Assembly: GCF_000376945.1 (NCBI RefSeq)
Contig: NZ_AQXU01000018.1
Coordinates: 62,001 to 126,000, forward strand
DNA length: 64,000 bases
Source of the DNA: Leeia oryzae DSM 17879
GTDB lineage: Bacteria; Pseudomonadota; Gammaproteobacteria; Burkholderiales; Leeiaceae
Direction of reading: 5' to 3'
Part shown: positions 59,625 through 64,000 of the stretch, piece by piece
Layout: each line of letters starts with the position of its first letter
How positions within the stretch are numbered: the first letter of the stretch is position 1
Program-made: the position numbers and the translations under genes
Notes under the pieces: generated by a model
What the model was told of the DNA's origin: nothing
The model's database searches: none
The model's input: the letters and a program-made list of their open reading frames with translations, nothing else

Positions 59625-59648
59625 TCGTACTCCTCTAAACTTTGCAAA

Positions 59649-59670
59649 GGTGCCGGCCAGGGCCGGCACC
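59649..59670 (-). repeat. Strong hairpin between binding-protein and permease genes
   Basis: GGTGCCGGCC (59649-59658) and GGCCGGCACC (59661-59670) form a 10-bp GC-rich stem with a very small loop, just past the binding-protein stop. Such hairpins commonly stabilise the upstream mRNA and lower downstream expression, giving more binding protein than permease. Confidence 0.6.
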
Positions 59671-59689
59671 CGTCACTACGCTGCCGGGC

Positions 59690-60475
59690 TTACTTGCTGG
59701 CAGGTGCAATACTGAAAGGGAAAACCTTTTTGTTGGCTTTGGCAAACGTGCCATCGCTCAGGATTTGCTTGATGGCCGCGTTGTATTTGTCTTTCAGCGC
59801 ATCGCCCTTGCGAACGGCAATCCCGGTACCTTCACCGAACATCGCGACATCGTTGATGGCCTTGCCGGCATAGTTAAAGCCGTCTTTCTTGCCGGTCTTG
59901 TTGATCCAGTCGTAAGACACGGTGGTATCGGCCAGCACGGCGTTCACACGGCCGGCTTCCAGATCCAGCCAGGCCTGATCCAGCGACTGGTAAATCTTCA
60001 GTTCGATACCGGACTTGTCTTTTGGCAGACGGGTTTTCAGGTAGCTTTCGTGGTTGGTACCGCTTTGTACGCCTACGATCTTGCCTTTGAGCGTGGCTGG
60101 GTTCTCAGTAATGCCAGAACCTTTTTTCGCTACGTATTGCACCGGTGCCAGGGTAAACAGGTTGGTGAAATCGACGACTTTCTTGCGTTCGTCGGTAATG
60201 GACATCTGTGCCAGTACCGCATCGATCTTCTTGGCTTTCAGGGCAGGAATCAGGGCATCAAAGTCCATGGTCACGTATTCGCACTTGACCTTCATCTGCT
60301 TGCACATCACGTCGTTCAGTTCGATTTCCATGCCTTGCAGCTTGCCGGTGGCATCCTTGAATTCGAATGGCGCGTAGTCGGACAGGGTACCTACCTTGAC
60401 CACCTGTTCAGCATGAGCCGCCAGGCCCAGCATCAAACTACCGGCAACAACAGCGCTTAGGGTTTTCAATTTCAT
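59690..60475 (-). CDS. Periplasmic amino-acid binding protein (ABC importer)
   Basis: 261 residues. A signal peptide (to about AAHA) precedes a family 3 binding domain with VGTLSDYAPFEFKDATGKLQ, the Arg-binding-type region ALKAKKIDAVLAQMSIT and GVQSGTNHESYL. It resembles HisJ/ArtJ/GlnH-class proteins; the ligand is not determined. The ATG at 60475 follows AGGAGA. The ATPase gene is 32 bases upstream. Confidence 0.9.
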   Translation of the reverse strand: MKLKTLSAVVAGSLMLGLAAHAEQVVKVGTLSDYAPFEFKDATGKLQGMEIELNDVMCKQMKVKCEYVTMDFDALIPALKAKKIDAVLAQMSITDERKKVVDFTNLFTLAPVQYVAKKGSGITENPATLKGKIVGVQSGTNHESYLKTRLPKDKSGIELKIYQSLDQAWLDLEAGRVNAVLADTTVSYDWINKTGKKDGFNYAGKAINDVAMFGEGTGIAVRKGDALKDKYNAAIKQILSDGTFAKANKKVFPFSIAPASK

Positions 60476-60507
60476 CTTTGCTCTCCTGATTGAACAATCG
60501 TCAACAA

Positions 60508-61305
60508 CTACTTGGTGGCCATACTTGAAAGAAACTTCTGGAAACGTGGCGATTTCTGGCTGGCAAACAGTTCTGCCGGCGGACCGTCTTCTTCGACCTT
60601 GCCCTGATGGAAAAACACCACCCGGCTGGCCACTTCACGGGCAAAGCCCATTTCGTGGGTCACCACCAGCATGGTGCGGCCATCTTCGGCCAGCGAACGC
60701 ATGACCTTGAGCACTTCACCCACCAGCTCCGGGTCCAGCGCCGAGGTCGGCTCGTCAAACAGCATGACGTCCGGCTCCATGGCCAGTGCACGCGCAATGG
60801 CCACCCGCTGCTGCTGCCCGCCGGACAACTGGTTAGGGTAATGGTGGCGTTTTTCGGCCAGACCTACCTTCTCCAGATAGGCAATGGCGGCCAGCTCTGC
60901 GTCCCGCTTGTCGATGCCCAGCACCTTGACCGGTGCGAACATCACGTTTTGCAGCACGGTCATGTGTGCCCACAGGTTGAACTGCTGGAACACCATTGCC
61001 AGCTTGCGACGAATGCGTACCATCTGCTGCGCGTCTGCCGGGTAGGGCAGGCCATCGCGGCCGGTGGCCATCTTGATCAGTTCACCATTCACGTACACAC
61101 GGCCGGCATTGGGCATTTCCAGCAGGTTGATACAGCGCAGGAAGGTACTTTTGCCCGAGCCGCTGCTGCCCAGAATGGTAATCACATCATGCTTTTTGGC
61201 CGTCAGGCTGATCCCCTTCAGGACTTCAGTCTGGCCAAACGACTTGTGCAAGTCTTCAACTACCAGCACGTCTCTGGCATGACTATTAGTTTCTGTACTA
61301 CTCAC
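60508..61305 (-). CDS. Polar amino-acid ABC transporter ATPase (HisP/GlnQ-like)
   Basis: 265 residues from a GTG at 61305 spaced 7 bases from AGGAGGA. Walker A is GSSGSGKST, the signature [16 protein letters not shown], Walker [14 protein letters not shown] and the switch His in VVTHEM. HisP-type insertion ([11 protein letters not shown]) suggests the histidine/arginine/octopine class. The frame is open to a GTG at 61440, but the ribosome site and family length favour 61305. It is first in the six-gene run. Confidence 0.93.
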   Translation of the reverse strand: MSSTETNSHARDVLVVEDLHKSFGQTEVLKGISLTAKKHDVITILGSSGSGKSTFLRCINLLEMPNAGRVYVNGELIKMATGRDGLPYPADAQQMVRIRRKLAMVFQQFNLWAHMTVLQNVMFAPVKVLGIDKRDAELAAIAYLEKVGLAEKRHHYPNQLSGGQQQRVAIARALAMEPDVMLFDEPTSALDPELVGEVLKVMRSLAEDGRTMLVVTHEMGFAREVASRVVFFHQGKVEEDGPPAELFASQKSPRFQKFLSSMATK

Positions 61306-61371
61306 TTGAGTGTCCTCCTGACTAAATGGACGGAATATGACCTGGATGACGACCGGAACACCGGATGAAGC

Positions 61372-61397
61372 CAGGTTCTGAAAGTAAACAGAACCTG
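61372..61397 (-). promoter_or_regulatory. Leader hairpin of the ABC operon
   Basis: CAGGTTCTG (61372-61380) and CAGAACCTG (61389-61397) form a perfect 9-bp stem with an 8-base loop within the untranslated leader, about 65 bases before the start codon. I do not recognise a known riboswitch. Confidence 0.4.
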
Positions 61398-61448
61398 ACT
61401 CACAGACAATGCCTGTTACGCATTCATGTAAGTTAGGCACACATTTTT

Positions 61449-61476
61449 ATAATATATAACCTAAACTTATCGCCAA
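61449..61476 (-). promoter_or_regulatory. Sigma-70-like promoter of the ABC operon
   Basis: On the minus strand TTGGCG (61471-61476) and TATTAT (61449-61454) are 16 bases apart and lie in an AT-rich stretch. The expected leader is about 135 bases. Confidence 0.5.
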
Positions 61477-61561
61477 GCGTTGCAACATATATGAAACCAC
61501 CTGTGTTGAGAAGCATTAAGTAAAAGATTTCACCTAAAGGGCGGGATTCCCCCTGATTATA

Positions 61562-61574
61562 TGAATTTTGTTCA
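61562..61574. promoter_or_regulatory. MetR-box-like palindrome upstream of the ABC operon
   Basis: TGAATTTTGTTCA, an exact TGAA-N5-TTCA with the central T, about 90 bases upstream of the predicted -35. It is also 1 base too short to be an ArgR-type ARG box. One such match per window is expected by chance, so it is only suggestive. Confidence 0.3.
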
Positions 61575-61600
61575 TAAACCAGCAGCACCCCGCTTTTGCC

Positions 61601-63016
61601 TCACCCGCGATTGATACACACCACTTTGGGTTGCGACATCTCGGCGACCGAGAAACGCACGCCTTCCCGCCCGAGTGACCCGTGCTTGAAACCGCCAAAC
61701 GGCATGCCGTCGAACCGGTAGTCAGACGAATCATTGATCATGATGCCGCCTGCCTCGATGCGCTCGGCCGCTTGGAGCGCGGTCTCCAGATTGCGGGTAA
61801 AAATGCCGGCATGCAAGCTGCTTTCGCTGCGGTTGGCTTCAAGGATGGCGTCTTCAAAATCCTCGAACGGCGCAATGCTCACGACCGGGGCAAACACTTC
61901 CTCGGACCAGACCAGACTCTCCGGTGAGACATCCGTCAGGACCGTGGGCTGGTAGACGCTGCCCTGGCGACGGTGACCACAGACCACGCGGGCGCCCTGC
62001 CGTACGGCATCATCTACCCACTGCTCGATCCGCCGTGCCTGGAACTCGGTAATCATCGGCCCCATGTCGGTCGTTTCCTGTAGCGGGTCACCGGTTACCA
62101 TCTGCCGGGTTTGCTCGGCAAACTGCGCCACAAACGCCTCATACACCGAGGCCTGCACCAGAATCCGCTGAGTGCCGATACAGTTCTGCCCGGCGGCCCA
62201 GAAAGACCCGGACACGCACGACGCTACGGCCGCGGCCAGATCACAATCTGCCATCACGATAACCGGCGCGTTACCACCCAGATCCATGGCCATTTTCTTC
62301 AGACCCGCCGCACGGGTAATGGCCTCGGCCGTTTTGGTACCGCCGGTAAAACTGATCATGCGGATGTCGCGTTCGCGGACCAGCGCTTCGGCCAGGTGTT
62401 TTTCGCCATGCACCACCTGCAACTGACTGGTCGACAGCCCTGCAGCCCACAACACCTCGGCCAGCTTCTGGGCCGACAGCGGCGCCAGTTCGGACGGCTT
62501 CAGGATCACCGCATTACCGGCAGCAATGGCCGGCCCCAGCTTGTGTGCCGCCAGATTCAGCGGATCGTTAAACGGGGTGATGGCCAGAATGATGCCCAGC
62601 GGCTCCTGGGTAAAATACCCCTGACGCTGCTCTGAGCCCTGGTAGGCGCTGAACGGAATCACTTCGCCACCCAGGCGCTTGGCTTCTTCTGCCGACAGGC
62701 GCAAGGTATTGATACAGCGCGCCACTTCTTTGCGCGCCTGGCGGATCGGCTTGCCGGACTCGGCCGAGATGGTGCTGGCAAAGGTTTCCACCTGGCTGGC
62801 AATGGCATCTGCCGCCCCGTTCAAGATCTGAGCCCGGTCGTGACGGGACATGCGGCGACCGATGTCAGCCCCGGCCCGGGCCCGTTGCATCACCATCGGC
62901 ACGTCGTCCACCTCGGTGAACGGCACGTAGCCGACAATGCGTCCGTCAAAAGCAGCATACACCGTCAGGTTTTCAATGGCTGGGGTCATGGCGACCGCTT
63001 CACGCAAGATGTTCAT
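61601..63016 (-). CDS. NAD(P)-dependent aldehyde dehydrogenase
   Basis: 471 residues of the ALDH superfamily. The cofactor region has ITPFNDPLNLAAHKLGPAI and KPSELAPLS, FTGGTKTAEAI follows, and the catalytic Cys lies in AAGQNCIGTQRI. The usual general-base Glu is replaced by Asp at residue 245 (MDLGGNAP). It lies 7 bases after a homoserine dehydrogenase, so its substrate may be an amino-acid semialdehyde; aspartate semialdehyde is one guess. The ATG at 63016 follows GAGGA. Confidence 0.85.
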   Translation of the reverse strand: MNILREAVAMTPAIENLTVYAAFDGRIVGYVPFTEVDDVPMVMQRARAGADIGRRMSRHDRAQILNGAADAIASQVETFASTISAESGKPIRQARKEVARCINTLRLSAEEAKRLGGEVIPFSAYQGSEQRQGYFTQEPLGIILAITPFNDPLNLAAHKLGPAIAAGNAVILKPSELAPLSAQKLAEVLWAAGLSTSQLQVVHGEKHLAEALVRERDIRMISFTGGTKTAEAITRAAGLKKMAMDLGGNAPVIVMADCDLAAAVASCVSGSFWAAGQNCIGTQRILVQASVYEAFVAQFAEQTRQMVTGDPLQETTDMGPMITEFQARRIEQWVDDAVRQGARVVCGHRRQGSVYQPTVLTDVSPESLVWSEEVFAPVVSIAPFEDFEDAILEANRSESSLHAGIFTRNLETALQAAERIEAGGIMINDSSDYRFDGMPFGGFKHGSLGREGVRFSVAEMSQPKVVCINRG

Positions 63017-63023
63017 CGGGTCC

Positions 63024-64000
63024 TCACTTCTTGATACGGTCGTTCAAATCAATCAGGTCTGACAGCATGGCAAACGCCGTTTCATGGCGGCCAGCGCCAG
63101 GTCCGGAGACGGTCATCGCCCCCAGCAGGTCAGTGGTAAACGTCACGGCATTGTTGGCGCCATGTGCGGCCAGCAGCGGGTCGGTCAGCGGCAGTTTCTG
63201 CGGCCCGACCGTCCCGTTGATGCTGCCGTCGGCCTGCTGGCGGCCTTCGCCGATCAGGCGCCAGGCGTATCCTTCTGCGCGGGCCTCACGTACCTGCTGT
63301 TCTGACAAACCGGTAATGCCTTCCCGGGCGATCTCGGCCGGTTTCATGCCGTTACCCCACAAGGCGTTGGCCAAAATCGCCACTTTCAGTTGCACATCCC
63401 AGCCTTCGACGTCAGCGGTCGGGTCGGCTTCGGCATAACCCAGTTGCTGGGCTTCGCGGATGGCGTCAGCAAAACTGGCGCCGGCCTCCACCTGGCTCAG
63501 CACAAAGTTGCAGGTGCCATTGAGGATGCCGCGGAAACCGCTGATGTCACAGCCGCGCAAGGTCACGTCCAGCTGGCGCAGTACCGGGGTACCGCTCATC
63601 ACCGTGCCTTCGAACAGGAACTGCACGCCCATTTCGCTGGCCAGCGACTGCAGCGCATGCCCGGCCAGCGCCAACGGCCCTTTGTTGGTGGTAATCAGGT
63701 GCTTGCCGGCGCTTAAGGCGGTGCGGCAATGGCTGAGCGCCGGTTCGCCGGTTTGCGGGTTGGTAAAGGTGGCTTCCAGCACCACATCCACGCAGTTCAG
63801 CTGAATCATGGACAGAGTCTCTGCCAGCGAAGCACCACCACGCTGGGTACCGGCCTTGGCCAGCACGTCATCTACCGCGTACCCCTTGGCCGGCAGGGCG
63901 ATCAGCGCATCCAGATCCAGACCGTCTTCATGCCAGATGGTCCCGAACCGCATGTCGGATACCGCCGTGATGTTCAGGGTCATGCCATAGCGGTCTGCCA
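63024..64000 (-). CDS. hom: Homoserine dehydrogenase (partial, N-terminus outside window)
   Basis: The frame stays open past the ATG at 63983 to the window edge (codons read ADRYG before it), so the NAD-binding Gly motif lies outside. Present are TTNKGPLALAG with a conserved Lys, the substrate block GTVMSGTPVLRQLD, ILNGTCNFVLSQVE and the full signature AQQLGYAEADPTADVEGWDV followed by QLK with the catalytic Lys. The protein ends without an ACT domain, so threonine feedback through ACT is unlikely. It precedes the ALDH by 7 bases. Confidence 0.9.
   Translation of the reverse strand, partial: ADRYGMTLNITAVSDMRFGTIWHEDGLDLDALIALPAKGYAVDDVLAKAGTQRGGASLAETLSMIQLNCVDVVLEATFTNPQTGEPALSHCRTALSAGKHLITTNKGPLALAGHALQSLASEMGVQFLFEGTVMSGTPVLRQLDVTLRGCDISGFRGILNGTCNFVLSQVEAGASFADAIREAQQLGYAEADPTADVEGWDVQLKVAILANALWGNGMKPAEIAREGITGLSEQQVREARAEGYAWRLIGEGRQQADGSINGTVGPQKLPLTDPLLAAHGANNAVTFTTDLLGAMTVSGPGAGRHETAFAMLSDLIDLNDRIKK

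Noticed and set aside
61305-61440. N-terminal extension of the ABC ATPase to the GTG at 61440
   Set aside because: The frame is open, but a strong AGGAGGA precedes the GTG at 61305 and the family begins there; the extension would cover the leader hairpin.
61562-61574. ArgR ARG box upstream of the ABC operon
   Set aside because: The two half-sites are one base too close for an ARG box; the spacing fits MetR instead.

Overview
The window is contiguous chromosomal DNA from a Gram-negative, moderately GC-rich betaproteobacterium, most likely of the order Neisseriales. That placement is an inference from gene content and order: mreCD-mrdAB-rlpA, glnA/ntrBC, rsmB-DUF4390-ntrYX, pcnB-folK-dNK-panB-panC and exbBD-lpxK-Trm112-kdsB-adk. 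I see no rRNA, tRNA, CRISPR array, insertion sequence, integrase or phage gene. Coding density is high and base use is even along the window.

Left third (1-17.3 kb). The end of the rod-shape cluster (mreC end, mreD, mrdA, mrdB, rlpA) meets a two-gene unit of unknown role, a GT9 glycosyltransferase and a membrane protein. Nitrogen control follows: ntrB-ntrC, a DUF4124 protein and glnA. The glnA promoter region has a sigma-54 promoter and two upstream NtrC sites, and a further NtrC site lies in front of ntrB. Next come a rhodanese, aroE, mtgA, two small secreted helical proteins and a divergent ompR/envZ pair.

Middle (17.3-48.3 kb). This part is mostly housekeeping: mgtE with a long leader, prmC, an AraC regulator with an EamA exporter, rsmB-DUF4390-ntrY-ntrX (NtrX has lost its ATPase motifs), cls, the pcnB-folK-dNK-panB-panC group, purB, a PhoU-like protein with the Pit phosphate transporter behind a good Pho box, fbp, adk-kdsB-Trm112-lpxK-exbD-exbB, xseA behind an unusual 545-base non-coding region, a CobW GTPase, and an AraC regulator with azlCD.

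Right end (48.3-64 kb). This is the most distinctive part, an accessory amino-acid region. It holds a LivM permease fused to a GNAT acetyltransferase and divergent from a MetR-like regulator with two MetR-type palindromes between them. A MocR regulator is divergent from a small-molecule kinase and a class III PLP enzyme resembling the hydroxylysine/ethanolamine phosphate phospho-lyase pair. Then come an orphan solute-binding protein, a six-gene run (amino-acid ABC importer, cystathionine-type PLP enzyme, homocysteine S-methyltransferase), and an aldehyde dehydrogenase behind a homoserine dehydrogenase that runs off the window. Together these suggest uptake and recycling of homoserine- or sulfur-type amino acids. 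The families are clear from sequence; the substrates are inferred.
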